Shown: piece by piece, positions 54,100 through 63,206 of the stretch | How positions within the stretch are numbered: the first letter of the stretch is position 1 | Layout: each line of letters starts with the position of its first letter | Assembly: GCA_013697705.1 (NCBI GenBank) | Contig: JACCWJ010000005.1 | Coordinates: 62,001 to 126,000, forward strand | Direction: 5' to 3' | DNA length: 64,000 nucleotides | Origin: Gammaproteobacteria bacterium | GTDB taxonomy: Bacteria; Pseudomonadota; Gammaproteobacteria; UBA6002 | Translations under genes and position numbers: made by a program | Notes under the pieces: generated by a model | What the model was told of the DNA's origin: nothing | The model's database searches: none | The model's input: the letters and a program-made list of their open reading frames with translations, nothing else

Positions 54100-56004
54100 A
54101 TGGCTGTTCAATCGCAACAAGAGACAATGCCCTTTCAAGCAGAGGTAAAGCAATTACTTTATCTCGTGACACATTCATTATATAGCAACAAAGAAATATT
54201 CCTTCGAGAGCTTATTTCCAACGCTTCAGACGCTGCTGACAAGCTACGGTTTGAAGCGCTAACGGATGCTCAACTTTATGAAAATGGTCCTGATCTAAAA
54301 ATTTGGATCGATATCGACAAAGAAGCTCGAACAATTACTATTCGTGACAACGGCATCGGGATGACTCGCGAAGAAGTTGTCCAAAATCTTGGCACTATTG
54401 CAAAATCAGGTACACGTGAGTTTTTAGAAAAATTAACGGCTTCTCAGAGTAAGGATGCGCATCTTATTGGGCAATTCGGGGTAGGTTTTTATTCCTCTTT
54501 TGTGGTTGCAGATAAAGTGGTGGTCAAAACTCGGCGGGCAGGTATGACTCCTGAGCAGGGTGTTTACTGGGAATCAGAAGGTCAAGGTCAGTTCATCATT
54601 GAAAATATCAACAAAGAATCCCGAGGCACGGAAGTTGTCTTGCATTTAAAAAAGGAAGACGATGAATTTCTCGACGAGTGGAGAATAAAGAATATCATCA
54701 CCAAATATTCTGACCATATTCTCTTACCTATTGTGATGAAAGAACCTAAGTTAGAAGAGGTAGCAGCAGAAGAAGAGGGTAAGGAGCCTGTGTTAGAAGA
54801 AGTGACTGTAAATAAAGCAACAGCACTGTGGACACTTCCTAAGAGCCAGATCACAGATGAAGAATACAATACGCTCTATAAACATATTGCCCATGATTTT
54901 GAAGATCCCCTAGTGTGGTCTCATAATAAAGTGGAAGGTAAATTAGAATATACGAGCTTGTTATATATTCCTGCACGCGCTCCATTTGATATTTGGAACC
55001 GCGATCATTATAAAGGACTCAAACTTTATGTTCGCCGCGTATTCATTATGGATGACGCCGAACAATTATTGCCCTCTTATCTGCGATTTGTAAGGGGTAT
55101 TGTCGATTCTAACGACCTACCACTTAATGTGTCTCGAGAAATTCTGCAAAATAATCATGTGATAGATTCGATTCGTACCGCGTCTACTCGCCGAGTGCTG
55201 GATATGTTAGAGAAGTTATCGATTGATGATAATGACAAGTATAAGAAGTTTTTGAGTGCATTTGGTCAAGTGTTAAAGGAAGGCCCTGCGGAAGATCATA
55301 CGAATAAAGAACGTATTGCAAAACTGTTTCGATTCTCCACCACACGAGATGATAATGCAGACCCTTCTGTGTCACTAGACGAATACATTAAAAATATGAA
55401 GGAAGATCAAGATAAAATTTACTATGTCATCGCAGATACTTTTAACGCAGCGAAAAACAGCCCACACTTAGAAATTTTCCGTAAAAATGGGGTCGAAGTT
55501 TTACTGCTGAGTGACAAGATTGATGAATGGTGGGTGGCTCACATGGATGAGTATGCTGGCAAAAAATTCCAATCCGTTGCTAAGGGTGATTTAAACATCA
55601 CTAAGCAAGATGAAGAAGTAAATAAGGAACTTGAGGAAAAATACCAAGATGTCGTTAAACGTATCAAAGATGTTCTTGAAGACAAGGTAAAAGAGGTACG
55701 GGTTACTAATCGGTTAACTGATTCTCCCGCCTGCTTGGTGACTGATGATAATGAAATGAGCGCGCATTTGCAGCGGATGCTCTCTGCTTCAGGGCAATCA
55801 TTTCCGGGCAGTAAGCCTATCTTGGAAATAAACCCTACTCATCCGATTATCAATTATCTGAATCAAGCGAGTGATGATGAGCTAAAAAATTGGAGTCAGA
55901 TATTATTTGATCAAGCCTTGCTGGCTGAGGGAGGTCAACTTGAAGATCCAGGAAGCTTTGTGAAAAATATTAATTCATTGCTTGTTAAGCAAGTCATGAA
56001 GTAG
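54100..56004 (+). CDS. htpG: Chaperone HtpG (Hsp90)
   Basis: Homodimeric ATPase chaperone. GHKL motifs [19 protein letters not shown] and [11 protein letters not shown], then middle and C-terminal dimerisation domains. The ATG at 54100 with GAGGAG 7 bases upstream is chosen; an earlier start would add 23 hydrophobic residues not seen in the family. A charged acidic insert (about 220-245, [13 protein letters not shown]) is a small lineage feature. Confidence 0.97.
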   Translation: MAVQSQQETMPFQAEVKQLLYLVTHSLYSNKEIFLRELISNASDAADKLRFEALTDAQLYENGPDLKIWIDIDKEARTITIRDNGIGMTREEVVQNLGTIAKSGTREFLEKLTASQSKDAHLIGQFGVGFYSSFVVADKVVVKTRRAGMTPEQGVYWESEGQGQFIIENINKESRGTEVVLHLKKEDDEFLDEWRIKNIITKYSDHILLPIVMKEPKLEEVAAEEEGKEPVLEEVTVNKATALWTLPKSQITDEEYNTLYKHIAHDFEDPLVWSHNKVEGKLEYTSLLYIPARAPFDIWNRDHYKGLKLYVRRVFIMDDAEQLLPSYLRFVRGIVDSNDLPLNVSREILQNNHVIDSIRTASTRRVLDMLEKLSIDDNDKYKKFLSAFGQVLKEGPAEDHTNKERIAKLFRFSTTRDDNADPSVSLDEYIKNMKEDQDKIYYVIADTFNAAKNSPHLEIFRKNGVEVLLLSDKIDEWWVAHMDEYAGKKFQSVAKGDLNITKQDEEVNKELEEKYQDVVKRIKDVLEDKVKEVRVTNRLTDSPACLVTDDNEMSAHLQRMLSASGQSFPGSKPILEINPTHPIINYLNQASDDELKNWSQILFDQALLAEGGQLEDPGSFVKNINSLLVKQVMK

Positions 56005-56017
56005 TGCTTTAGTGCTC

Positions 56018-56050
56018 GATCATTCCCGCAGTGCGGGAATGATCATTTTA
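56018..56050 (+). terminator. Rho-independent terminator after htpG
   Basis: GATCATTCCCGC (56018-56029) and GCGGGAATGATC (56033-56044) form a perfect 12-bp stem with a 3-nt loop, followed by attttat. Confidence 0.75.
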
Positions 56051-56211
56051 TCCCGCCCTGTAGCTTTATAATATCCCCATAAAAACGCTGTATTTTGAAA
56101 CTTTTCAAATCTGCTAAAGTTGATTTGTATTCGCATCCAAAGTGATTAGTTGGCTAGGAGTGCACGTATAGGAGCGAGTAGTTACGTTAATTTTTAATTA
56201 GGTAGATTGAT

Positions 56212-56559
56212 GTGAAAGGGTTTTCATTAATAGAGGTTTTGATTGTGCTCTTCTTGTTTTCTTGCCTGATCATAAATTATGCACAACATAAATTCAGAAT
56301 TAAAATCTCGCTGCAGCAATCCTATTACAAACATCTCGCCTTACAACAGATACTCTCATTACAAGAGCGATTAAAGGTAAATGAAGATGTTTCTCATCGG
56401 CTTCACGAAATTAATGAATGGCAGCAAGAAAATGGGCATATCTTACCCCAAGGGAGAGGGGCGGTGCATTGGCAATTCGGAAAACCGGCTATCGCTACCT
56501 GTTGGAAATACGGATCCTATCAGTGCGTAACATTTCCTGCTTCAGACAACAAAAGTTAA
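56212..56559 (+). CDS. Type IV prepilin-like protein (PilV/PilE-like minor pilin)
   Basis: 115 residues with GTG start. The N-terminus MKGFSLIEVLIVLFLF is the class III signal: prepilin peptidase site after G, Phe+1 and Glu+5. The remaining globular part is short and has two Cys near the C-terminus (TCWKYGSYQC). First of three overlapping pilin-like genes. Likely a minor pilin or pseudopilin. Confidence 0.8.
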   Translation: MKGFSLIEVLIVLFLFSCLIINYAQHKFRIKISLQQSYYKHLALQQILSLQERLKVNEDVSHRLHEINEWQQENGHILPQGRGAVHWQFGKPAIATCWKYGSYQCVTFPASDNKS

Positions 56560-57131
56560 AGGGTTTTACATTAATCGAAACCCTGATGGTTAATTTATTG
56601 GGCAGCGCGCTAATTTTATTATTTTTAATTTTATTTTCTAATTGTCTGAGATTTTATCTCGCGGTTAATTTACTTTCAGAAGAATTAGAGAATCAACGCT
56701 ATGGATGCTTCTTCTTACGTAATGTATTTGTGGGGGTAAATAGCGTGCGGGGGCTTGATGGAGGTGAAGTCCATTCTAAAGGATTACCTGTTAAACGATT
56801 GACTGATGCAATAGAGATGACAATTGCAAATGAAAATCAAATAAAAAAAGTAATTCTATATGTGGGTCAAAGTCCTCTTAACCCCCTCAATTCATCCCTT
56901 TTCATGAAGCAGCAGGGTAAACCTCGTATCGAAACGATTGCCAAAATCGTGGATATGAGAGCGTTGTATGGTCTTAAATGTGCGAAGTCGCAGAATGTTT
57001 GTGGGTATGTTGGGTTCTCATCCGGCATTGATTGGTCTCAAGTCATAAGTCTGAAGCTGACTTTATTTTCGAAGGATAATCTCATTGCAAAACCGTGGAG
57101 TGTGTATATCGCGATTAAAAAGAAGCATTGA
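56523..57131 (+). CDS. Type IV prepilin-like protein (PilW-like)
   Basis: About 202 residues from a GTG at 56523, giving a leader ending KLKG before FTLIETLMVNLLGSALILLFL. The class III motif GFTLIE has Glu+5. It overlaps the preceding gene by 37 bp. The globular part resembles PilW-like minor pilins in size and in order after a PilV-like gene. An ATG at 56418 in the same frame would put 49 residues before the signal and is unlikely. Confidence 0.75.
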   Translation: MRNISCFRQQKLKGFTLIETLMVNLLGSALILLFLILFSNCLRFYLAVNLLSEELENQRYGCFFLRNVFVGVNSVRGLDGGEVHSKGLPVKRLTDAIEMTIANENQIKKVILYVGQSPLNPLNSSLFMKQQGKPRIETIAKIVDMRALYGLKCAKSQNVCGYVGFSSGIDWSQVISLKLTLFSKDNLIAKPWSVYIAIKKKH

Positions 57132-57306
57132 TATACGGGGTCATGTCTTAATGACTTGCCTGTTCTTCTTTGTGATTACTTGCCTCTTTATTTTGAAGGC
57201 CGCCTCTTCGTCGTTCATACAGCAAAAACTGGTGGGTAATGTGGTGCGGTTTTATGACTGCTCAATAGGGCGCCCCCTGTCTTCATTGAATAATCCTTGC
57301 TTTTGA
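57100..57306 (+). CDS. Short PilX-like fragment
   Basis: 68 residues from a GTG at 57100, overlapping the PilW-like gene. RGHVLMTCLFFFVITCLFILKAASSSFIQQKLVGNVVRFYDCS resembles the N-terminal helix and the ...QERMAGN... block of PilX minor pilins, but then ends after about 20 further residues, whereas PilX proteins are usually about 150-200 residues. Probably a truncated gene, or a very short variant. Confidence 0.55.
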   Translation: MCISRLKRSIDIRGHVLMTCLFFFVITCLFILKAASSSFIQQKLVGNVVRFYDCSIGRPLSSLNNPCF

Positions 57307-57382
57307 TTTTATATTCGATAAAATGAATAATAATTCATAATTATTAGCTTTAAATGTATATTTATTGAGTATTGAGGTGGAG

Positions 57383-58282
57383 ATGAAATTGCAATCAAAG
57401 CATTTACTAACGGGAGGGGAATTAGATAACAAGGAGTTAATTTATCTTTTGGAATTAGCGAATGAGCTCAAAACTAATCGTTATTCCTATTCGACGGTAT
57501 TACATCAAAAGCATTTGGCATTGATGTTTGATAAACACTCGTTACGCACACGTATTAGTTTTACCCTGGCTATGCGGGAGTTAGGGGGAGATATCGTCGA
57601 AAGCCAAAATAACAATCGTAAGCAAGAGGAACCTGAAGACCAAATGCGGGTATTACAAGGTTATTGTGATGCCGTAATGATTAGAACTCATGCTGACGAG
57701 ACAATAAATAGAATGCAGACAGTGGCCAGTGTCCCCTTGATTAACGGTCTTTCGAATTTTTATCATCCCTGCCAAGCTTTAGCCGACTTAATGACTTTAC
57801 AAGAAAAATTTCATCAATTAAAAGGGCTCAAGATTGCTTTCGTGGGTGATGGCAATAATGTTTTGCATAGTTTATTACTCATGGCGCCAAAGTTAGGTGT
57901 AGAAGTCCACTATAGCTGCCCAGTGAATTATGGACCTGATCCTGAGATTTTGCAGGAGGCACACAAAAACGTGGGCAGGGGATCAATTACGTCTTTCAAC
58001 AATCCTATGAGTGCCGTTAAAAATTGTCATGCGGTATATACTGATGTTTGGACGAGCATGGGGTTTGAAGAACGTAATATTGAGAGTTTTGAGGGATTCC
58101 AGGTGGATGAAGTGTTAATGGCTCACGCAGAGCCTGAGGCCCTTTTTATGCATTGTATGCCGATGAATCGTGGCCAAGAGGTGAGTTTAACCTTGCCGGA
58201 TCAACCTTGTTCCGTGATATTCCAGCAAAGCGAAAATCGCTTACATGTACAAAAAGCACTCCTTTATCAATTACTTTATTAA
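57383..58282 (+). CDS. argF: Ornithine carbamoyltransferase
   Basis: Makes citrulline from ornithine and carbamoyl phosphate. Carbamoyl-phosphate motif SLRTR, HPCQALADL, VGDGNNVLHSLL, DVWTSMG and HCMPMNRG (HCLP) are present. 299 residues from the ATG at 57383, which has GAGGTGGAG before it. Heads argF-argG-argH. Confidence 0.93.
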   Translation: MKLQSKHLLTGGELDNKELIYLLELANELKTNRYSYSTVLHQKHLALMFDKHSLRTRISFTLAMRELGGDIVESQNNNRKQEEPEDQMRVLQGYCDAVMIRTHADETINRMQTVASVPLINGLSNFYHPCQALADLMTLQEKFHQLKGLKIAFVGDGNNVLHSLLLMAPKLGVEVHYSCPVNYGPDPEILQEAHKNVGRGSITSFNNPMSAVKNCHAVYTDVWTSMGFEERNIESFEGFQVDEVLMAHAEPEALFMHCMPMNRGQEVSLTLPDQPCSVIFQQSENRLHVQKALLYQLLY

Positions 58283-58291
58283 GAGGTCGTG

Positions 58292-59515
58292 ATGAATAAA
58301 ATAGTACTGGCTTATTCGGGTGGGTTAGACACCTCTATTGCCATCAAGTGGCTAAAAGAAAAATACCATTACGACGTTATAGCGGTCAGTATAGATGTGG
58401 GAGAAAATAAGGATTGGTTGGCTATTAAACAGAAAGCCTATGACATTGGAGCAGTTCAATGTCACGTTATTGATGCTAAACAAATATTTGCAGAGCAATT
58501 TCTTGGACTCGCTCTACAAAATAATGCTTTATACGAAGGGGTCTATCCTCTTATATCGGCTTTATCGCGACCTTTGATTGCAAAAATATTGGTAGACATT
58601 GCTCACCAGGAACAAGCTGTCGCTGTGGCGCATGGTTGTACTGGAAAAGGGAATGATCAAGTTCGCTTTGACGTTTCTATCTCTGTATTAGACCCAACAC
58701 TGAAAATAATCGCGCCTGTTAGGGAGGCGCCTCTCGCCAGAGAAGAAGCTATCCTCTATGCAAAAAAGCATAATATACCCCTGCCCATTGATTTAGAAAA
58801 TCCATTCAGTATTGATCAAAATCTGTGGGGGCGAAGTTGTGAATGCGGTGTGTTGGAAGACCCATGGTGCGAGCCTCCTGAGGCTGCTTTTGAATGGACG
58901 AAACCAATTGAGGCAATAACGACGGCACCGACTGAAATTACGCTGGATTTTGTCAAAGGTTTACCCGTCGCGTTGAATAATGAGCGACTCCCTTTGCATC
59001 AATTAATTGCCAAGCTAAATATTCTGGCCGGTGAGCAAGGAGTGGGTCGAATTGATCATATAGAAAATCGTTTAATTGGGATTAAGTCGCGAGAGGTCTA
59101 TGAAGCCCCAGCTGCAATGACGTTAATAAAAGCACACCAAGCTTTAGAAGCGTTGACGCTGCCGCGTGAGGTTATGCATTTTAAACCATTCATAGAACAA
59201 AAAATGACAAATTTAATCTATGAAGGTCTCTGGTATTCCCCTTTAAGAGCGGCGTTAGTCGCATTTACGGAACAGACCCAGTCAACCGTTACTGGAACCG
59301 TGCGACTTAAACTGAGTAAGGGCAACATTAATGTGGTGGGTCGAAAATCTGACCACTCTTTATATAATTTAGCCTTGGCGACGTATGCTGCAGAGGATGC
59401 TTTTGATCATCAAGCAGCGCTTGGCTTTATTAAATTGTGGGGTTTACCCTTGCAAGTTTTTTCACAAGTGAATAGTAAATTATTGAGCAAACCTATCTTG
59501 GAGGAAGAGCGGTGA
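58292..59515 (+). CDS. argG: Argininosuccinate synthase
   Basis: Condenses citrulline and aspartate with ATP. PP-loop YSGGLDTS at residues 8-15, [12 protein letters not shown] and [16 protein letters not shown] are family signatures. About 407 residues. The ATG at 58292 has AGAGG 5 bases before; a GTG at 58289 is too close. Stop overlaps argH start. Confidence 0.96.
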   Translation: MNKIVLAYSGGLDTSIAIKWLKEKYHYDVIAVSIDVGENKDWLAIKQKAYDIGAVQCHVIDAKQIFAEQFLGLALQNNALYEGVYPLISALSRPLIAKILVDIAHQEQAVAVAHGCTGKGNDQVRFDVSISVLDPTLKIIAPVREAPLAREEAILYAKKHNIPLPIDLENPFSIDQNLWGRSCECGVLEDPWCEPPEAAFEWTKPIEAITTAPTEITLDFVKGLPVALNNERLPLHQLIAKLNILAGEQGVGRIDHIENRLIGIKSREVYEAPAAMTLIKAHQALEALTLPREVMHFKPFIEQKMTNLIYEGLWYSPLRAALVAFTEQTQSTVTGTVRLKLSKGNINVVGRKSDHSLYNLALATYAAEDAFDHQAALGFIKLWGLPLQVFSQVNSKLLSKPILEEER

Positions 59516-60912
59516 AACTGTGGGGTGGAAGATTTGGGAAACCAACCGATAAGATAATGGAAGAATTTGGTGCATCAATTCATTTTGACCATATTCTTTG
59601 GCGCGAAGATATCTTGGGAAGTCTTGCGCATGTCAAAGCGCTGCGCCATGCCAATGTGCTCTCTGCAGAAGAGGCTTTGCTGCTATGCGACAGTTTATCT
59701 AGAATTGAACATAAAATAAAAACTGAAAACGTTAATTTCACTACCCAAGATGAAGATATTCATATGAATATTGAACGGCAATTATCCAATGACATAGGCG
59801 AATTAGCTGGCAAAGTACACACGGGCCGTAGCCGAAATGATCAGGTCGCTTTAGATATGCGGCTTTATATGCGCAAACAAATTTTGATTTGTATTGAAAA
59901 TAGCAGTGCATTACAGCAACAATTAATTCATTTAGCTAAGCAACATATGGATATTATTTTTCCGGGCTATACCCACCTTCAGCGAGCTCAACCTATTCGT
60001 CTGGCGCATCATTGGCTGGCGTATGCTTGGATGTTAGATCGAGATATCACTCGTCTTAAGCATAATTTTTCGAGTACTAATATACTGCCACTGGGCGCTG
60101 GGGCGGTGGCTGGCACGAGTTTTCCCACCGATCAAGAATTTTTAGCTAGGGAGCTGAAGTTCGATGCCATTTATCTCAATAGTATGGATGCCGTTAGTGA
60201 CCGCGATTACTTGGTGGAATTTCTTTCTTCTGCTTCGTTGATCATGATGCATTTATCAAAGCTTTGCGAAGAGTTGATCGTCTGGTCTTCTCAGGAATTT
60301 TCATTCATTGAATTAGACGATGCATTTTGTACCGGTAGTAGCATGATGCCGCAAAAGAAAAACCCTGATGCTGCCGAACTGATTCGTGGGAAAACCGGCA
60401 GGGTCTATGGTTCATTGATATCAATGCTTACCGTTTTAAAAGGCTTGCCCCTTGCCTACAACAAGGATTTACAGGAAGACAAGGAAGGCGTGTTTGACAC
60501 TGTCAAGACAGTGAATGATTGCCTCATCATCATGAAAGGCATGATGGCTTCTCTAAAAATTAATCGCGAGCACATTGACCAGAGTTTGCAGGCAGGATTT
60601 TTGTCTGCCACGGAATTAGCAAATTATTTGGTAAAAAAAGGAATGCCATTCAGGCAGGCCCATGAACGAGTGGGTAGTTTGGTCAAGTATTGTCTGCAAA
60701 AAGAAATCACTTTTACTGAGCTCGATTTAAATATCTTTAAAGAATTTTCAGTGTTATTTGAAGAAGACATTATTCCGCTCTTGTCAGCAGCTAATGTGGT
60801 TGAGCTGCAAACCACTTTGTGTGGCACGGCCAAAGCTTCTGTCATGCACCAAATTGCTACAGTGGAAAAACATTTAGAGGAAACCCATCTCTGGATGAGC
60901 GAAAAGCGCTGA
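59512..60912 (+). CDS. argH: Argininosuccinate lyase
   Basis: Splits argininosuccinate to arginine and fumarate. [25 protein letters not shown] and [12 protein letters not shown] (catalytic loop) are intact. GTG start in GTGA overlap with argG. 466 residues. Its TGA ends at the first base of an 8-bp repeat bordering the element at 60920. Confidence 0.97.
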   Translation: MKLWGGRFGKPTDKIMEEFGASIHFDHILWREDILGSLAHVKALRHANVLSAEEALLLCDSLSRIEHKIKTENVNFTTQDEDIHMNIERQLSNDIGELAGKVHTGRSRNDQVALDMRLYMRKQILICIENSSALQQQLIHLAKQHMDIIFPGYTHLQRAQPIRLAHHWLAYAWMLDRDITRLKHNFSSTNILPLGAGAVAGTSFPTDQEFLARELKFDAIYLNSMDAVSDRDYLVEFLSSASLIMMHLSKLCEELIVWSSQEFSFIELDDAFCTGSSMMPQKKNPDAAELIRGKTGRVYGSLISMLTVLKGLPLAYNKDLQEDKEGVFDTVKTVNDCLIIMKGMMASLKINREHIDQSLQAGFLSATELANYLVKKGMPFRQAHERVGSLVKYCLQKEITFTELDLNIFKEFSVLFEEDIIPLLSAANVVELQTTLCGTAKASVMHQIATVEKHLEETHLWMSEKR

Positions 60913-60993
60913 GGGGAAGGTAACTATTCAGCACTAATTTTTGAATTTTTCTCGAAGGTTGTTCAGTTTTGCGCTGAATAGTTACAGGGGAAG
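60912..60993. mobile_element. MITE-like inverted-repeat element with 8-bp target duplication
   Basis: GTAACTATTCAGC (60920-60932) and GCTGAATAGTTAC (60973-60985) are perfect 13-bp inverted ends of a 66-bp element. AGGGGAAG occurs directly on both sides (60912-60919 and 60986-60993), an apparent target-site duplication. It holds no ORF and lies between the argH and map stops. Confidence 0.8.
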
Positions 60994-61761
60994 TTAAATT
61001 ATTTCGCCTTGACGGAGGGTTAAAACATCATAGCCCTCATTTGTCACGAGAATGGTATGTTCCCACTGAGCCGACAGTTTTCGATCCTTGGTAATCACGG
61101 TCCAGCCATCGGGTAATAATTTGATGTGGCGTCCCCCCGCGTTGATCATAGGTTCGATGGTGAAAGTCATACCAGGCTGTAAGGTTATGCCTGTGCCCGC
61201 CTTCCCGTAATGAAGCACTTGAGGATCTTCATGAAAGGCTGCGCCTATACCATGGCCACAATATTCTCTTACTACTGAAAAGCGCTGTGATTCAGCATGT
61301 TTTTGGATGGCGGCTCCAATATCACCGAGACGAATTCCGGGTTTAACCATGCGGATGCCCAGATAAAGACACTCTTGGGTGATATTCACCAGCCGTTTAG
61401 AGAGGATAGAGGGCTGGCCCACAAAGAACATTTGGCTGGTATCGCCAAAATAATCGTCTTTAATTACCGCAACATCGACATTTATGATATCACCATCTTT
61501 GAGTTTTTTGTCGCCGGGAATGCCATGACAAACCACATGGTTTACAGAGGTGCAGACCGACTTTGGAAAACCATTGTAATTAAGCGCAGCCGGTATAGCC
61601 TGCTGGTGATTCACTATATGGTCATGACAAATGGCATCTAATTCACCCGTTGTCATCCCGGCCTGCACGTGGGGTGCAATAATTTCGAGCACTTCAGCGG
61701 CTAAACGGCCAGCGGTTCGCATTTTAGTGATTTCTTCTGAGGATTTGATGCTAATAGTCAT
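60994..61761 (-). CDS. map: Methionine aminopeptidase, type I
   Basis: Removes N-terminal Met. The metal ligands are in INVDVAVIKDDYFGDTSQ (two Asp), GHGIGAAFHEDP (His), TIEPMI (Glu) and WEHTI (Glu). 255 residues. Divergent from rpsB, as in many gammaproteobacteria; the gap holds the REP-like palindrome and promoters. Confidence 0.97.
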   Translation of the reverse strand: MTISIKSSEEITKMRTAGRLAAEVLEIIAPHVQAGMTTGELDAICHDHIVNHQQAIPAALNYNGFPKSVCTSVNHVVCHGIPGDKKLKDGDIINVDVAVIKDDYFGDTSQMFFVGQPSILSKRLVNITQECLYLGIRMVKPGIRLGDIGAAIQKHAESQRFSVVREYCGHGIGAAFHEDPQVLHYGKAGTGITLQPGMTFTIEPMINAGGRHIKLLPDGWTVITKDRKLSAQWEHTILVTNEGYDVLTLRQGEII

Positions 61762-61860
61762 AATTCATCCGGCTAACATTGTTGTAGTTATTATTGTTGA
61801 TTTTTCTTTAATTATCTAGACTTACCTGTGTTTTACCTCTGAGGTAGTCATCCGCCATCA

Positions 61861-61920
61861 TCCCGCGACTTGATAGCGGGGTCCAGCATCCGATGTGAGT
61901 TCCGCGATCAAGTCGCGGGA
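61861..61920. repeat. Long palindrome of the CGTCCCGCGA family
   Basis: TCCCGCGACTTGAT (61861-61874) is perfectly inverted as ATCAAGTCGCGGGA (61907-61920) around a 32-bp centre. It shares CCCGCGACTTGAT with 561-573. In the 341-bp map/rpsB gap, which otherwise holds promoter and leader sequence. Confidence 0.7.
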
Positions 61921-61939
61921 GTTCATTTAGTGAGTTGGG

Positions 61940-61969
61940 TGGACATTATTTACTGTAATGTGGTATAAA
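61940..61969 (+). promoter_or_regulatory. Candidate promoter for rpsB-tsf
   Basis: TGGACA (61940-61945), 18-bp spacer, TATAAA (61964-61969), with an upstream TG giving an extended -10. It would leave a leader of about 125 nt before the rpsB ATG, in keeping with autoregulated S2 leaders. Confidence 0.5.
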
Positions 61970-62102
61970 CGGCCCAGCGCAATTGTGCGTCAATTTATTT
62001 AATTTTTAATTCACACACATATCGTCACATGGTTTTGGGTGCTCCTAAGGATTGGGGGTTAAACTATGGGATATGTGGAGGCAAAACCCAGGAGTTAAAC
62101 CT

Positions 62103-63071
62103 ATGAGCAATACTATTTCTATGCGTCAGATGCTTGAAGCTGGCGTGCATTTTGGACATCGAAAAAGAGATTGGAACCCTAAGATGTCTGAATTTATCTT
62201 CGGTATTCACTACCAAGTGCATATCATTAATTTAGAATTAACCTTACCCTTATTCCGAGATGCCCTCAATTTCGTTTCACATTTAGCGGCTAAAAAAGGC
62301 AAGATTATGTTCGTGGGAACAAAGCAAGCTGCCGGAGAAATCATCAAAGAAGAAGCAACGCGTTGTGGCATGCCTTATGTCAACCATCGTTGGCTTGGTG
62401 GAATGTTGACGAACTATAAAACCATTCGTCAGTCAATTAAACGCTTAAAAGATCTGGAAGCTACTTTTGAAAGTGGTGGTTTTGAAGGCCTCACCAAGAA
62501 AGAAAAATTGAACTTAACGCGTGAAAAAGAAAAATTAGACAGAAGCTTGGGCGGTATTAAAGATATGGGCACCTTACCAGATGCCTTATTTATTATTGAT
62601 GTGGGCCACGAAAAAATTGCTATTGACGAAGCGGTGAAGCTGGGTATTCCAGTAATCGGTATTGTTGATACCAATAACAGTCCAGAACGCATCGATTACC
62701 TTATCCCTGGAAATGATGACTCTATTCGTGCAATTCAGCTTTATACTCAATCAATTGCTGATGTCATTTTAGAAGCTCGTTCATCACATGCTATCGAAGA
62801 GATGGATAAAGGTGAACCTGAGGGTGAAAAAGCGAAGACGGATGAAAAAGGCAAACGAAAAGTTGTCACTAAAAAAGCACCTCCACCTGTTGTTAAGAAA
62901 GCAAAAGAAGATAATGAAAATTTAGAAGCGGACTCTGACAACCAATCGAAACCCAAAAAAGTAGCTTCTCCTAAAGCAAGCGATAAAAAACCTGCTGATA
63001 AAAGAGAGCCAAAATCTAATGTCTCTGAATCTTCTGAAGCAGAGAGATCAGGTGCGGCTGTAGAGGAGTAA
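62103..63071 (+). CDS. rpsB: 30S ribosomal protein S2
   Basis: uS2, about 322 residues. [41 protein letters not shown] and [12 protein letters not shown] (actually NNSPERI) are conserved. After about residue 238 there is an 80-85 residue Lys/Glu/Pro/Ser-rich tail not present in E. coli S2. The ATG at 62103 has GGAG 8 bases upstream. Start of rpsB-tsf. Confidence 0.97.
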   Translation: MSNTISMRQMLEAGVHFGHRKRDWNPKMSEFIFGIHYQVHIINLELTLPLFRDALNFVSHLAAKKGKIMFVGTKQAAGEIIKEEATRCGMPYVNHRWLGGMLTNYKTIRQSIKRLKDLEATFESGGFEGLTKKEKLNLTREKEKLDRSLGGIKDMGTLPDALFIIDVGHEKIAIDEAVKLGIPVIGIVDTNNSPERIDYLIPGNDDSIRAIQLYTQSIADVILEARSSHAIEEMDKGEPEGEKAKTDEKGKRKVVTKKAPPPVVKKAKEDNENLEADSDNQSKPKKVASPKASDKKPADKREPKSNVSESSEAERSGAAVEE

Positions 63072-63165
63072 TTTGATTAGTTGTTACCTTAAATTGCAGT
63101 GTACATAGCATAGGAATTGCTTCATTTCTGTAATGTGTATCAGTTGCAAAGTACAACAAAATATC

Positions 63166-63188
63166 GGGGGCTATGAGCCCCCTTTCTA
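63166..63188 (+). terminator. Hairpin between rpsB and tsf
   Basis: GGGGGCT (63166-63172) and AGCCCCC (63176-63182) pair over 7 bp with a 3-nt loop, followed by tttct. It may attenuate transcription into tsf, giving more S2 than EF-Ts mRNA. Confidence 0.6.
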
Positions 63189-63206
63189 CAACAATGAGAG
63201 GTTATA

